From: Acanthaster planci
Taxonomy: Eukaryota; Echinodermata; Asteroidea; Valvatida; Acanthasteridae
Assembly (NCBI RefSeq): GCF_001949145.1
Contig: NW_019091404.1
Location: 593,047 to 657,046 of the forward strand
Length of the DNA: 64,000 nucleotides
Direction of reading: 5' to 3'
A model generated the notes under the pieces. That model was not told the DNA's origin. It did no database searches and was given only the letters and a program-made list of their open reading frames with translations. Every line of letters begins with the position of its first letter. Position 1 is the stretch's first letter. The position numbers and the translations under genes were made by a program. Below, one piece after another: positions 1-12,279 of this stretch.

Positions 1-3000
1 TTATCCGGATATTAAGTAATACTTCAGCGGCCCTTGCTGTCATTTTACGTCTCTGGCAATTAGATACATTTTCATAGAGTGCTTACAAGTACAAAAATTA
101 CAGCTTCGGTCACGATGTTGGCATTTTAGTTCGGGACAGCTGTGCCAACGTTAATGTGGTTGTCTTGCTCGAGGACTCTTGTAATAATGTAAGATTAGTC
201 TTAGTGAAGATCACTTTTCAGCGATTGGGAAAGATGTTTGGAAAATTACTCGCCTGTTCTCATTTTCGTAGGGCACAAAAGAGCAAGAAGGAATCTCCGG
301 GGCATATGCTTTCAATGGTAAATTTCCCCAGTGTCGCGTTAAGTAGAGATAAATCTATCCTGCCCTCCTAGTCGAAAGTCTGTCAAATCCCGCTGAAGCT
401 CAGCTTGGTTGTCTTGTTAACCAGTAACCCTCGTAGCTTACATGGTGTCCTGCCTCTGTAATGCTGGTAAATGCCCGTAGCCTGCGGCCTCCAGGTGCAA
501 AGTACCACGTGAACGTTATTTCCATGGTAAATTATGCCGTAGTGAATTATTTCATGACCTTTTTGGAGCACCCCCCAGTTTTAAAATTCCAGCGTTTCCG
601 CGTACTTGTAGAGCTGAAGTAACTTAACTTTTCTTTTCCCATTTTAGTCAGAATACATTGTTGGAAAGATATGAAAGCTACTGTGTTCCGTCAGTTGACG
701 TTTTAGTCATGCTAAGTACTTTGTTCAAATGCTGAATCGGTTTTTCCTGCATTAAGGTGTAAAGACCTGTTTAATTGTCCTGAAATTCAAGTCCGTATAG
801 AATATTCCCAAGGGAGACGGAAAGCGTCCGTTAAATCGACCGCATAGTCTCAGTGACGAAGGCTTTGTGTAAGATATATGCATTTTTAGTCGGTCCAAGT
901 CCTTCAGGTGGTCATCTTGTCGGATAACGAGCCAGTTCGGTATTTCATAAAGCCATGCATTTCGGGAACTAAGCGCGCGCGCGAGTCAGCGTATCGCTGC
1001 ACTGATAGGGCAGACTATCGCGCGCGCGTGTAGCTGTTCCCGAATAACCTTGGACTGGACATGCTCTGTTGAATATCGAAATGGCTCAATACAACGATGA
1101 ATGTAAGTCGTGTCAGTTAAAATCAATTGTGGTCAAAGCTGAAGTAGATTTGTTGTGTTGCAGCCTTGTGATGTGTGATAACACCTCAGATTCCAAGTCA
1201 TTTCTTCTTGGAGCTTCTTTCTTAGAGAGCAATATTGTCAATTAATAATGCCGCGTATCAAATTTCGTCATAGCATGCCATGATTTCCTCGGGATTTGAA
1301 AGGGTTCAGAACATGCCCCAAGGTAATTAAATTAATCATCGTATTGTCCTCAAACAACGAGGATCTTCGCCTATGGAAATGTACAAAGGCAACTAAGGCT
1401 TTACAACGAATGTGCACTTTACCATTGTGGCACACTGTTCCTTTATTTGATAAATGTAGCCTTGTGACTTTCGTTTTAACGGCGAGAATCGGGACTTTGA
1501 ATTCCCGCAGACATTGTGGAAGTAGAAATTAGATTTAAAATCTTGCCTATCGTGAAAGCACTCTTTGGATTTGTCTTTTATACTATAGAATGGGTAGTTT
1601 TTGTATGATTTGTCTCCAGATTTATAGTTTGAAGTAACAAAATAGTTTAATATACGCGAGAGAGATATATTTTAATGTTATAGAAATGAACTGTAAAAAA
1701 GATGTATAACAGTGGTCAGCAGGGTAGAATTTTGTGCAATGTGCCAAGTAGCGTTGTATTTTATATGGAAAATGTTTCGGTGTGGTTGAATTTGTGTTTA
1801 AATATTAAGATAATGTTTTGTATGATGTGAACATTTTGTAATGTTGCGCATGTCGTATTTTTTATCGTATCACGTCAAATAGGTTAGTAACTGCTTTTGC
1901 AAAGAAGTATTCCAGTGGTAATTGTACACGCTCCAATTGTGAACTAAATACCCCGGATCTAAAAACCCATCGAGACCTCGCCGTGATTGCAACGGTGCAT
2001 GACATGTATTGGCTTTGAAGTAAAACCGCATCGAATTAATCTAGCCGTGCGCCGTGCGTGGCCGAAGCCACATTTCGGGAACAATTCCTGGGCTTGCAGC
2101 CACTCGAGCCTGGGAAATGAAAATTGCTCTTTCCCATGTCGTGTATCATTTATATTACCGAGTCGTTAAAGGTGGATTGTCGAGAGGTGGGACACACTGA
2201 TGGTCCCTTCTTTAGTAACCAAATTGGGACGCGAATGGTCGGGAAAAGTAAATATAAGGACTTTGTAGGAAATAATAAGCATTGGAAAAGAGAAGTACGC
2301 TTTCGATGTAAGGGTACCGGTACAGGTTTAAATTCCAAAACTTATATTTCGAGTTGGCTCAGAAATTCGCCATGAATATCATGACTACTAAAATTTCACT
2401 GTCCCTGCGCGGGAATCTTTAACTTGATATTGTGCTTCCGAACATCCGATGTTCCAAAGTTAGTTTGATATCTGCTGTTCCTACGGTTATACTATACCGT
2501 TTTCATCTCCTGTGTGTTGCATAACCATCCTGAAATCTCATTTCCAACATTGGAAAATATCACACAAATAAAATTCCAACGATACAGTAGAAGAACAAAT
2601 AAGTAACAGTTGTGCAATTGTATGTTTCCGTATCAATTATAAGAGTAATATTATTTTGATTGTATTTGCTTTATTCTTCATACATTCTCTTCCTTTAATC
2701 TTACCCTTTTTCCTCAGGGAAGTAACAGACAGTATTGTAAGGTCCACCTCTGACACCAATATCAGGCACCACACTGGTGCACAGATTCAGGTTCTACGAA
2801 TATTTATACCTTCCTTTTAACTTTTCATGCTTACCCTCCGGTAATTCACCTATATACAGAGGTATTATTTATATACTCCCGAAGCTATTTTTTGGTCCGG
2901 GAAACACACTGTAAGTGATAGCGCGCCGTTGTTGTTCTACCTCAGGTATGTCACGCCGTTACCCCCATTTTTCCCGTTTTTCAGCGTTGCAAACGAGACA

Positions 3001-6000
3001 TAGGAACTGCCGTATTTTTACTGAAATAATGAAGCTAGTACTTCGCACTGTATCGACCTCTTTATTGGAAATAAAAATATGAATAATTTGAGAGATTCGT
3101 TTTGGTCTGATTGTGTTTTGCTATGTTGCCCAGAATTTAATGGGTAAATAAGGCAAATAAGGAATATGCCAGATTCTTTATTTTTCCCTTTGGCTATTAA
3201 TTGATTTTTATATGTCAAAGGTGTTTAAATTAAATATAGAAAAAAGGCTCTTTGACTTTTTGTTGAAAACTGTTAGAACTATAGTTCTTCTTTGTTCGCA
3301 CTGAAACACCTCAGGTTTTACCTTAAAACGGAATCTTCCTGTGACCTCAAGCATATAGATAAATGTGCAATATTTTTTGTCACCGTCTTGAAGTGTTTAA
3401 ACTGTATACTTGACCATTTTTAACATTCACGGTCAAAGTTTGATCACATTTGCATTCCCCAGGACACTGCCAGCTGTCTTTATCCAAAAATACAAACTTC
3501 AATGTGTCAAATCAAAAACGTCGTTACAGGCCCTCCCCTGTACGTTGGAGTCATTTTAAGCCGTAAGAAAGATAGACGGCTCTTTTTATCCTGCAGCGTT
3601 CTTGTCCGTTTGACAAGAGCCTCGTGCATCAAGGTTTACAAAGAGATAGCCTTTACAGAGGGGGGCTCATTTCAGCTCTTATCTAATTGGGGTCGCGTCA
3701 AATTGACCACAATCCCTGTGAGTAATGGGCATTCAGCAGTCCAATTTATTTTACCTGCGCCAGTGTTCAGTTGTACTCGTTACAAGCTCTGCTTGCAAAC
3801 GAAATGGGTTAATTAATCCAGAATTAAAAGTGGTCACAGTGCTTTCAAATAGTTTGAGCAAAACGTTGCAGCCACCCAATCTTGTACTTTCTTGAATACG
3901 CATGGTTTGATCAGCGCTGACACCATCTTAACATATGTATTGTTCTTGCTTGAAAGAATTTCAAATATTTTAAATATCTTTACTGAAGTTACATTGTCCA
4001 TACTCAAATGTTAATAAAATGCGTACAGTTCAGGGTACTGTGAAAGTAATCCGCATTTTGCTGCTGACAAGCACGAACGATCAGATTTTACGCACGTATG
4101 AAAGACAAATGTTAACTAACCGAAGTGGGGTCAAGAGTCCGTGTGTCAGATCTGGGTCAACGTAGGTTTAGTCTTAACATGATCCGTAATACATTCCTTC
4201 GTGTGCGAGTTGGAGTGGAGTTTAGCGTGGATCTGTCGCCCAGGGAACTAATCCCCGAGGATGTGTTCAGTTTGCCAAGTGTTCTCGTGTGACCAGGTTG
4301 CATTGCCTGGTGTAATTCGCAATCTAGAATAGCGAATCTGGTACGATTCGGATTGCTTGAGTAATTTTTAGTGACGCAACACCATGGGGGTTTAGTCATT
4401 GTATTGCCAGAAACGAAAAAGTAAGGTTGTGTACAAGAATGTTGAGCAGCTGCTAGTTAATAGCGGGGCTGAAACAGTTGCCTCTTTCCCGGCCCGTTTT
4501 TTTTCGACCTCCAGCTTGGCAGGACTAGGGGAATACTAAAATGTCATCGTGTATTGTATAGGTTAATCTCACATTTGACGCTATAAAACTTCAATCGAAC
4601 GACTTTTACGATATGTGAGCTGATCTCTTTGATCAGACAAGGCCATTGTATAGTTTTCTTTTTTAATTCCGTTAGAAAAAACCCAAACCTGTTTGCATTC
4701 ATGTACATGTAGTACTACGTTTGGAATCCTGATTAAAAAAATGGCAAAATGGGCGAAAACTGTCAAGAATTCCCGTTCTCACTGTGCAGTATTCCTTAGA
4801 AGGCCTCTAAACTGGGTGGCTTTGATGAAATGCAATTCATTTTATTCAGTTGCAATGGGTCTCTTTTGTTGAATTATTATAAGGAGATGTAATTGTCAAG
4901 TCCTCCGTTTTGATATTAGGCATTTACAAAATCAAATTTTGGATCCATTTCTCCAACAAGGCAAACATTGAGCCAAAATCTTGTTAATGACCATTTAAGA
5001 CCAGCACCTTAATCGCCTATTTGATTTACATTGCCTGCATGATTGCGAGACATATTCTCTTTGCACGGGTTTTACAGGAAAGTTGTTAAAGCAAAAATTA
5101 AACCTTTGTACGACTTTTAAAGATGCTATATTGTCCATGCTCTTTTGCCTAACGTGATTCTCTCTATCATAGAGTCTAAAATTTCCGGTGTTTTTTATGC
5201 ATTTGATTCATGATACACGCTATGTCCCGATGGCTTTTGGTGAGGTATAAAAATTTAATAAAACATACCTTAACACGAAGATGACGGTTTGAATTTAAGA
5301 GATCTTGTGGAGAGGATGCTGTTTCGTGGCTGGGGCCATTCTGTAAACTTTTTGGCGTGGATGATTTCTCCCTACATAAAACTCTGAAATAGTAATAATG
5401 GATACGAACATACTCCAGACATACAGAAACCCTCATTACAAACAACTTGGCCCCTCTGCTGTTTCATCGCAAAGACGTGAAACAAAGCACCGGAAAGAAA
5501 AGGAAATGTTCCAGCTCAATAACTTGAAAAGCAAGCGTCTTAAAAAGACATACAAAGAGCCAGTATCTCGAATAGTTTGAAATTTAACACTTGATTTTCA
5601 ATAAGGTTAAATTGGTCCCGCAAATTTTGCCAACCCAAATTCAAAACAATGTGCACTCCCTCGTTGCTTACATTGGTCGCAACCTACATGCTTGTTAAAT
5701 TACATTAAGAATAACGTTTTGTATAATTGACCTCTGCATGCGTGAGAACACATTTTATTTTCAAGAAAAAAAGACTGAGAATTAATTCAGTCGGCCACAC
5801 ATAATGCACCTATGGATCAAAAGAAAAGTAAATAAAATTGCACAGAGGAAGGTGTATAAATTGCACTTGTTGGTAGTTTTTAATGTCTGCATGAATTCCA
5901 AACAAATGCATTTTTTTGTTTCAATGCTATATTTACGACAGTACCATTACCCAGCAGGAGTCTTTAACGTCACCTGAATAATATTATTTCACATATGCTC

Positions 6001-6273
6001 TCAAAGGATACAGTTTCCAGAGGATCTATGCTGATGGATATAATACGACAAAGTTGTGTTGTCGATTGATACCCTACCGTGTTTCACGAAAGGTAATCCA
6101 CCACAGGAAAGGTTGTACCGCTTTCTCAATTCCGTTGGACTACATCGACTAGGCCGAGAGGGGAGTCTTGGTGTATGGACAGCCCAGAACTTCCATAACT
6201 TCACGCCCAAGAATCAGTACGCCATACCTTCATTTACTGACTAACAAAGTCCTGGGGCGATCATAATAAAATT
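1..6273. other. Gene-poor left flank
   Basis: I see no supportable gene here. Open frames are short (at most about 105 codons) and lack signal peptides, domain motifs or similarity to the receptors further right. The stretch is AT-rich and contains a GC-alternating hairpin at 963-1042, listed separately. A distant upstream promoter or 5' untranslated exon of the first receptor could lie here but nothing identifies one. Confidence 0.5.
963..1042. repeat. GC-alternating inverted repeat (hairpin)
   Basis: The left arm starts CGGGAACT and runs into alternating GC (about 971-984). The right arm (1018-1042) is alternating CG and ends in TGTTCCCG. The arms are near-complementary with a loop of about 33 bases. 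Alternating purine-pyrimidine GC tracts of this length can adopt Z-DNA, and the paired arms can extrude as a cruciform. It could be a degenerate foldback transposon end. Nothing links it to a gene. Confidence 0.6.
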
Positions 6274-7488
6274 ATGGCTACATTCTGTTATAGATTGACT
6301 GCCGTGACTGTCATTTTCTGCGTCATGCTGCTGACTTTCGTTAACCACCCAGGTCCAGTTATCAGTCAAAATGCAGATTTCACCATCTTTCCCGAACAGA
6401 CCAACGGACCAATAAACCTCAGGAAAGTGAAAGTGTCACCATGGATTGCCGAGTAACATCGGATAAACCACCGGACATGATCGTCTGGGTAGAAAGCAGT
6501 GCCGCATCTGAAAATAGAGCACGCTTAGTTGATGAGAGTGGACTGAATTCAGACGCTGATGGTCGGTATACTTTGGGGCCAATGACACTCGTCAATGGAA
6601 CAAGTTCGATGTTTTCGCAGAGAGTGACAATCAACTGCACTTGGGAAGGTGATGAGGCTTTGTTCACCTTTTTAGCTCTGGCGAATATTGATGAAATGAT
6701 TAAAGTCGCATCGGCAGAAGACATGCTGGAAGGTGACCGCGTCGATGATTTCCCAATTTGCTCCCCAGGCGGCCATGCTACCATGATGAACGGTAACACC
6801 CTATCTTGTCAAAACTTTGAAGGACTCAAAAGTTCCTGGTCTACGGACACCTGGAATACTTTGTTGGGTATCCCATTGGGCAGTGAAGGACTCGAACGCT
6901 GAGTAGAGTGCTGGCACCGAATTTGCTCACACGGGTAAACGCTTTGGACAATGAAACGGTTTTGACATGTTTTGTACTGTATTTGCAAATGACTCGTCAA
7001 TGATGTTTACCTGTAAAATAGGCCCATTAATAGTTATAACACCTGACTCTGGTGTCTTTGGTGGTCCCTTTTACGTGACACCAGGGATTGGTTTTTAGTG
7101 CTAGTTGTCTTCGTCATTATCCTATTACATTACATGCAGTCAATGGCAAGGGGTACAAACTATGCTGCAGGAAAGACGCACATGGCGAAACTGCAGAAAA
7201 TATGTCGTCTGTGGTAATTCCAAGTCTCACCCAAAATCAGGACGCCAATCAAGGGCCTCGCCTGTCTTTTATGACTCAGCAAAACGCTATACCTACGTCA
7301 ACGAAGCCGTAGGTCTTGAAAGGTCAGTAAACGGAACCTTGAGGGGCTCGACGTCAGGCGTTTAAAACTCCACATCAACACGCAGCCGGCACGTTCTCTC
7401 CAAAACTCAAGGAAATCCGAAGGACTCGTACATGGAATTGGACTGGTTAAATCCGAGACCTGATGAATACATAGAGTTGAAACTTTAA
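6274..7488 (+). pseudogene. R1: broken two-Ig-domain receptor with ITAM-like tail
   Basis: Decayed paralogue of the next gene (R2). An ATG at 6274 opens a hydrophobic signal peptide. The frame is then lost near 6440 and the V-like domain continues in another frame (6441-6902, with Cys, I-V-W and D-E-A-L-F). Another shift occurs before 6900, and the equivalent of an R2 Gln codon is a TAG near 6905. The four-Cys domain can be followed in shifted frames to about 7040, ending in C-K-I-G-P-L, then a relic hydrophobic stretch near 7100-7135. The extreme 3' end is preserved in frame: S-Y-M-E-L at 7426-7440 and E-Y-I-E-L at 7465-7479, stop TAA at 7486. The DNA of the ectodomain is clearly closest to R2, but the last 22 codons match the ITAM-like tails of R4 and R6-R8. 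An AATAAA follows at 7566. With several independent lesions I judge it non-functional rather than intron-containing. Confidence 0.85.
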
Positions 7489-8382
7489 TATTTTGTTTTA
7501 ACTTGGATGGAATCGGATACTTAAGATGCTCTGCTCCTTTTGTGTTTTGATAGAAATCAGTCAAAAATAAAATTGTGACCTATTTTAGAATGAATGTCTT
7601 AATAGCCATTTGTAATTTCATGATCAGAAACCATTCAAGTTCGTCACATTCCGCGGAAATCCAAAAGTTTTACCACTGGGGGCATTCTTTCCGTGATTTA
7701 CTGGCAGAAAGTGATTACAGCAAACCTCGGAATTGTAGCCAGAATCTCAAAAGGTTCGCAGGTCTACTGGCAAGGACATCTGATTGTACGCTATTGAAAA
7801 TTTATTTTTCCAAAACAGAGGACATTTCTACATAAAGAATATCAACCTTGAGGTTTTTTACGCTATAGTGCATTTCCCAGACTAGTACACTTCTAGGTCA
7901 AGGGCTATATTGTTGCAACAGTTTGACACGCCAGTTATTTTAACCTTGTACATATGCAAATTCAAGTGCGTTTCAATACTTCACTTCACCCTTGTGGAAG
8001 GTTTCGGCTGCTTAAAAATCTGTACTAGGTTACCGTGATGAAGGGATGTATGGAACTGAACTCAGGCGTGTAACAGAATGAAAAGAATAGTCTGGCCACG
8101 ATGACGTCATTTGCTTTATTACAAGGGAGTGTTTCTCCGGTTTGCTTGTGCTGTGCGGTATACATGGAAGTGTAGTCTTTGATGCAGTGTTGTGAGGACT
8201 TTCCTAGCACAGTGCTGTCTCGACTAAACATATTTTAAAACAAAGTCTGAACTCGCAAACCGCCCATAGTTGAAGTTAATGTATAGAGTTTGCAACCTCT
8301 AGCATAATCGTATTGCATCGTGGTTGGCATAAACAGAAAAGTCCCAGGCTCCATCGAGTCATCGAAATCACCACAAACGTTG
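7489..8382. other. Intergenic region R1-R2
   Basis: Contains the 3' flank of pseudogene R1, including AATAAA at 7566-7571, and presumably the promoter and 5' UTR of R2. No convincing TATA box was found close to the R2 start. No gene, RNA or repeat recognised. Confidence 0.4.
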
Positions 8383-10173
8383 ATGACCTCAACCATGCGT
8401 ACGCCTGCTGTTATTCCCGTTTACTGCATCGGCCTACTGACGTTATTGAGCTGGTCAACTCCAGTGTTCAGTGAAACTGCAACGTTTGTCATCATACCTG
8501 AAAAGACTGATAAACCTCGGGAGGGTGACAGTGTCACCATGGATTGCCGAGTAACATTGAATAAACCACCAGACATGATCTTCTGGATGAAAAGCAGTGC
8601 CACATCAGAAAATGGAACGCGCTTTGTCGATGAGAGTGGACTAAATTCAAACGCCGATGGTCGGTATTCTTTGGGACCAATTACACTCGTCAATGTAACA
8701 GGTTCTGTGTATTCACAACGAGTAACGGTCAACTCTATTCGGGAAAGTGATGAGGCATTATACATCTGTTTAGCTCTGACGAGTCAAGACATGATACAAG
8801 TTGCATCGAATGAAGAAATGCTGGAGGTTTACCCCGTCGATGAGTTCCCAGTTTGCTCCCCAAGTGGCCAGGCTACCGTGATAAACGGTGGCATCCTTTC
8901 TTGCGGAACTTTGAAGGACTCAAAAATTCCCGATGTACGTTTACCGGGAATGCCTGTTGGTTTATCCGATTGGACAGTGAGGGAGTCGAAAGCTGAGCAG
9001 AGCGCTGGCACCGAACTTACTCACAAAGTAAACACCTCAGACGATGGAACTGTTTTTACATGTTTCGCATTTTCAAATGACTCGTCAATGGCATTTTCAT
9101 GTACGATAGGCCCATTGACCGTTATAACGAGCGATTTGGCAGTAGGTCTCTCCTCTGCTGATATTGCAGGTATAGCAATCGGTGTTATTCTCCTCGTCAT
9201 TATCATTGCTCTGCATTTTCTGTGCTGTTGTTGTACTCCGAGGAGATGGATGAGGGCCAAGTCTTACCTTCTTGACACCGGCAGCAGCTACTTTGGAGCT
9301 TCAAAGCGACAGGACCGCTTAGAATCAGATCAGCCAATTTCCTTGGAGCTTGGTAATCCTCAGCCTGACAATAAGGATGTACCGCCATCGTCTAAGTATG
9401 CACAAGAGAATGTGACAGAGGAGACAAGTAAGCTTTCAGTGGAAAACGAGCAGGACCTATCTGTAACCACCAAGCCGAAAGAAGTAACATCTGACCAGCT
9501 AGAAGTCGGGAACAGCGAAGAGGATGTGATTTTGAAAATTCCTGTTTCAGACACAAGCAACTGCACTAAGAATAACCCAATATATGACAATGCCAAGGTT
9601 TCTCCCGTCGTGCAAGACAATGACAACGGTTCTAAATCTAGACTCTTGCCCAAGAAAATAAGACGGTTTGCTGTAAATCGTAAAGGCAAGGTGGACAAAA
9701 CTGCCATCTCGGATGTAGTCTGCGTTACAACAGATGGAAGCAAACCAAAACAAGATCCCTCTGAGATCAACGCAAAGATAAACGAAAAGGAAAACTGCTC
9801 CCTTATTGCTGAAGACGATGATGAAAATCTCCCAGCCGATAACAAGTCCCAAACTGCAATCTCGGGCCTGGCCACCGACACGACTGACGGAAATGAGCTT
9901 AATCAAGGGCGGCCTGTAATCTATGCGAAGGTGGATAGAATGAAAAAGGGCTCCAAGATTTCTGAAGACGCTACAGGAAACTCCGAAGCTGGAAAAAAGT
10001 CCAAGAAAATCAAAAGATTTGCTCTGAACAGGAAAGGCAAGGTAGATAGAGCAGCGTCACCGCCAAAACCTGAGCCAGTGCTCATGTACGCAGAACTAGA
10101 CCTTCCTGAAAATGAGGGAAGTGTGCAACCACCAAAGGATCCACAAACTCTATATGCACAGATCAAACATTAG
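8383..10173 (+). CDS. R2: two-Ig-domain receptor with ITIM/ITSM tail
   Basis: Predicted type I membrane receptor, 596 aa from the ATG at 8383. The frame is open upstream to 8320, but that first codon is GTG, so the ATG (or the one at 8395) just before the hydrophobic leader is preferred. Residues 1-30 are a signal peptide. A V-like Ig domain follows (C55, I-F-W, D-E-A-L-Y-I-C with C129), then the family's four-Cys domain (C158, C174, C227, C240, ending C-T-I-G-P-L). The transmembrane helix is about 262-285, followed by a Cys cluster and P-R-R. The tail of about 310 aa has P-I-Y-D-N (Y401, a Grb2-type YxN site), V-I-Y-A-K-V (Y514) and L-M-Y-A-E-L (Y569), both fitting the ITIM consensus, and terminal T-L-Y-A-Q-I (Y591), fitting the ITSM consensus. 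A basic block, F-A-[VL]-N-R-K-G-K-V-D, occurs twice, 117 residues apart. By analogy with vertebrate ITIM/ITSM receptors it may inhibit cell activation through SH2-domain proteins. Ligand unknown. Confidence 0.9.
   Translation: MTSTMRTPAVIPVYCIGLLTLLSWSTPVFSETATFVIIPEKTDKPREGDSVTMDCRVTLNKPPDMIFWMKSSATSENGTRFVDESGLNSNADGRYSLGPITLVNVTGSVYSQRVTVNSIRESDEALYICLALTSQDMIQVASNEEMLEVYPVDEFPVCSPSGQATVINGGILSCGTLKDSKIPDVRLPGMPVGLSDWTVRESKAEQSAGTELTHKVNTSDDGTVFTCFAFSNDSSMAFSCTIGPLTVITSDLAVGLSSADIAGIAIGVILLVIIIALHFLCCCCTPRRWMRAKSYLLDTGSSYFGASKRQDRLESDQPISLELGNPQPDNKDVPPSSKYAQENVTEETSKLSVENEQDLSVTTKPKEVTSDQLEVGNSEEDVILKIPVSDTSNCTKNNPIYDNAKVSPVVQDNDNGSKSRLLPKKIRRFAVNRKGKVDKTAISDVVCVTTDGSKPKQDPSEINAKINEKENCSLIAEDDDENLPADNKSQTAISGLATDTTDGNELNQGRPVIYAKVDRMKKGSKISEDATGNSEAGKKSKKIKRFALNRKGKVDRAASPPKPEPVLMYAELDLPENEGSVQPPKDPQTLYAQIKH
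9652..10050 (+). repeat. Duplicated basic segment in the R2 tail
   Basis: The codons for K-K-I-R-R-F-A-V-N-R-K-G-K-V-D (from 9652) recur as K-K-I-K-R-F-A-L-N-R-K-G-K-V-D (from 10003), 351 nt downstream. A second offset repeat joins T-A-I-S...T-T-D-G...I-N-A-K-I (Asn codon 9769-9771) with T-A-I-S...T-T-D-G...I-Y-A-K-V (Tyr codon 9922-9924). The tail therefore grew by internal duplication, and one copy of the tyrosine motif has Asn in place of Tyr. Confidence 0.75.
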
Positions 10174-11437
10174 GCAGTGTTGCATCGGTAATACTGAGAA
10201 AAAATTATCTGAACGATCTTGCTTGGTGACAGTTCTGCTCAAAAATTACACAAGTTGTCTTTCTGATGGTACATCTGTGTCTTAAATGACACTTTAGGAC
10301 TTCGTACTCTGTCTTGTCAGACTGACAAACTGCCTTGCATAATATGACAAGTGAAATGCTGTCATTTAGAAGACCTGATGATCTTGTCTGTACAATGCAT
10401 CTGTTTGTTCAATGTATGCACCACGAGTCTTGATTTTAATCCGTAACTGATTTGCTGAGTAAAACAAGCTCGAACAAACCCATGAGTATTACCTGAAATG
10501 CAGAATTGTTGCTTAGGCCTATTAACGCAACCATTGGGCTCAGGTTTTGAAGTTGGGAACGGTTTCAGACGGGCTCGTCCACGAGCACGCATGGATCCCT
10601 TAGCTTATCGCAGTACATGTACACTGATTCAGATTTGCGCTCCGTAAAATTGCGGTGGTAATTGTCGCATAGTGAGATGTGTATGCACTCCACTTTGATA
10701 ATCTGTAAAACAGCGGTCAAAATATCAATTGTCTATTGTCTCGGATAAACTCTCATAAGTCGGTCAAATATAACCAGAATCATACAACAGCCAAGATAAT
10801 TCTTACAAATTGCAATTCAAAATGACACTTCCACTGTATTTCCAAAAAAAATTTTTACAGTGCACTTTGAACAATCGGTCCAATTTCAAGTTACCACGAT
10901 GCACAGTGCCAATAATGACACGTACGGTTTTACGGCTATGCTATGTAGTTTTTCTTCTCTTGTAGCTCCTCAGTTGTGAAATTCTGTAAATGACAGGAGA
11001 GGTGTAAATACGTTGTAGCAACTCTGGCATGAGGATGGGGAATATTAACAGGTCGGACGTGGATTAGGGGTACAAATACACAAACGGACTTCTTAATGTA
11101 GATCCAAATTGGTATAGCGCCCAATACTGGCGAGTCTTATATACCCACATGTACCCAAATGTTGATAGTTTACTATTGATTTTGTCATTTGTCCCACAGA
11201 AATTACCAAACGTTACAAAAAAATTAACGAAATGTTGAATTATGAGTTTTATGCAATAAATAAAAAATTACTTTTATTTTTGTAATTATACTTTTGTCTT
11301 TGCTGAATTGAGAAAAATCCCCTGCATGACATACTTCATTGTTAGTAATAAATATCTACATTGATCATAATTATGTTTATATAATATCATGCATGCGAAC
11401 TTTTAAATTGCGTGATTGTCTTAAAACTATGTTTCTG

Positions 11438-11615
11438 ATATCGTGCACGATATGGGGCCGATGGGTACCCCCCTCCCACGTGTCCAATCCCTATACACAC
11501 TCTGGACTATTGTTACCTAACATATCCCCCAGAAGTCTGTAAAGAATTCCTGGGATTCCGATCAAACAATGACCAACACAAAGGCGGGGGGGTTCTCTCC
11601 GCCCCATATCTTGCA
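11438..11615. repeat. Inverted-repeat (MITE-like) element
   Basis: Left arm from about 11444 (TGCACGATATGGGGC followed by a C-rich run) pairs with the complement of the right arm ending at 11615 (GCCCCATATCTTGCA preceded by a G-rich run). Arms are roughly 35 bp with mismatches. A perfect 16-bp palindrome, ATATCGTGCACGATAT, sits at 11438-11453 at the left end. Size and structure suit a small non-autonomous DNA transposon. No clear target-site duplication was established. Confidence 0.5.
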
Positions 11616-12133
11616 TCATATGGTGTTTCTTTTCTGAAAAAAGTTTCACTACAAGTGATATTTTAAACCAAATTTGGATAGATGTAAATACACGTATCGC
11701 TTATAGGCTGCAATCAAACGATTAAAAGCATTCCAAACATTCAAAAGATATGCATGCTGTTATTGATATTCAGAAAAATGTTAAAATTTGGAATTTTTTT
11801 CCAAGCGGAGCAAGTCTCAGTTATTAATGTGAAATATAGTATTTTAATCCTTGTTTTTGAGTGTTCTAGTCGCATAACTGGAACTGCATTAATTTAAGAA
11901 ACTGAATTCGTGTATAGTATTGAAACTTTGGTTCATGGTCCAAAGCCGTCACGCTCCACGGGTTTACGTTGGTTGATATAATGGGGACGCACTCAACTCT
12001 GTATGACGGGGGCGCACTTCAAAAAATCGAATGCTGATTAATAAAGGCCCATAATCAGATAATCCATACCAACGGAGGAGATCCGGTTGATTGCTCGAGA
12101 GTGACTGTATTCTCGTCACTCCGTGTTGGCAGG

Positions 12134-12139
12134 TATAAG
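12134..12139 (+). promoter_or_regulatory. Possible TATA box for R3
   Basis: TATAAG lies 146 bp before the preferred R3 start codon at 12280, which would allow a 5' UTR of roughly 115 nt. The match is short, and the assignment rests on position only. Confidence 0.3.
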
Positions 12140-12279
12140 AATTGTTGTGGACAATTAAGCGAAATGTTTGTTTGATGACAAATCTGTTGAGACCGCTTCA
12201 AAAGAGGACAGTTTTTCAAGTCGGCTCACTTTTTAACGACGGACGCATATCGATCGAGTGCGAACTTCTCGTTGGCAAA

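Larger units (their letters stand above)
10174..12279. other. Intergenic region R2-R3
   Basis: R2 3' flank and R3 5' flank. It holds an inverted-repeat element at 11438-11615 and a possible TATA box at 12134, both listed. An upstream ATG in the R3 frame at 12175 is also present. No other gene recognised. Confidence 0.4.

Noticed and set aside
3502-3816. 104-codon open frame in the left flank
   Set aside because: No hydrophobic leader, domain motif, promoter or polyadenylation signal in support; length is not unusual for chance.
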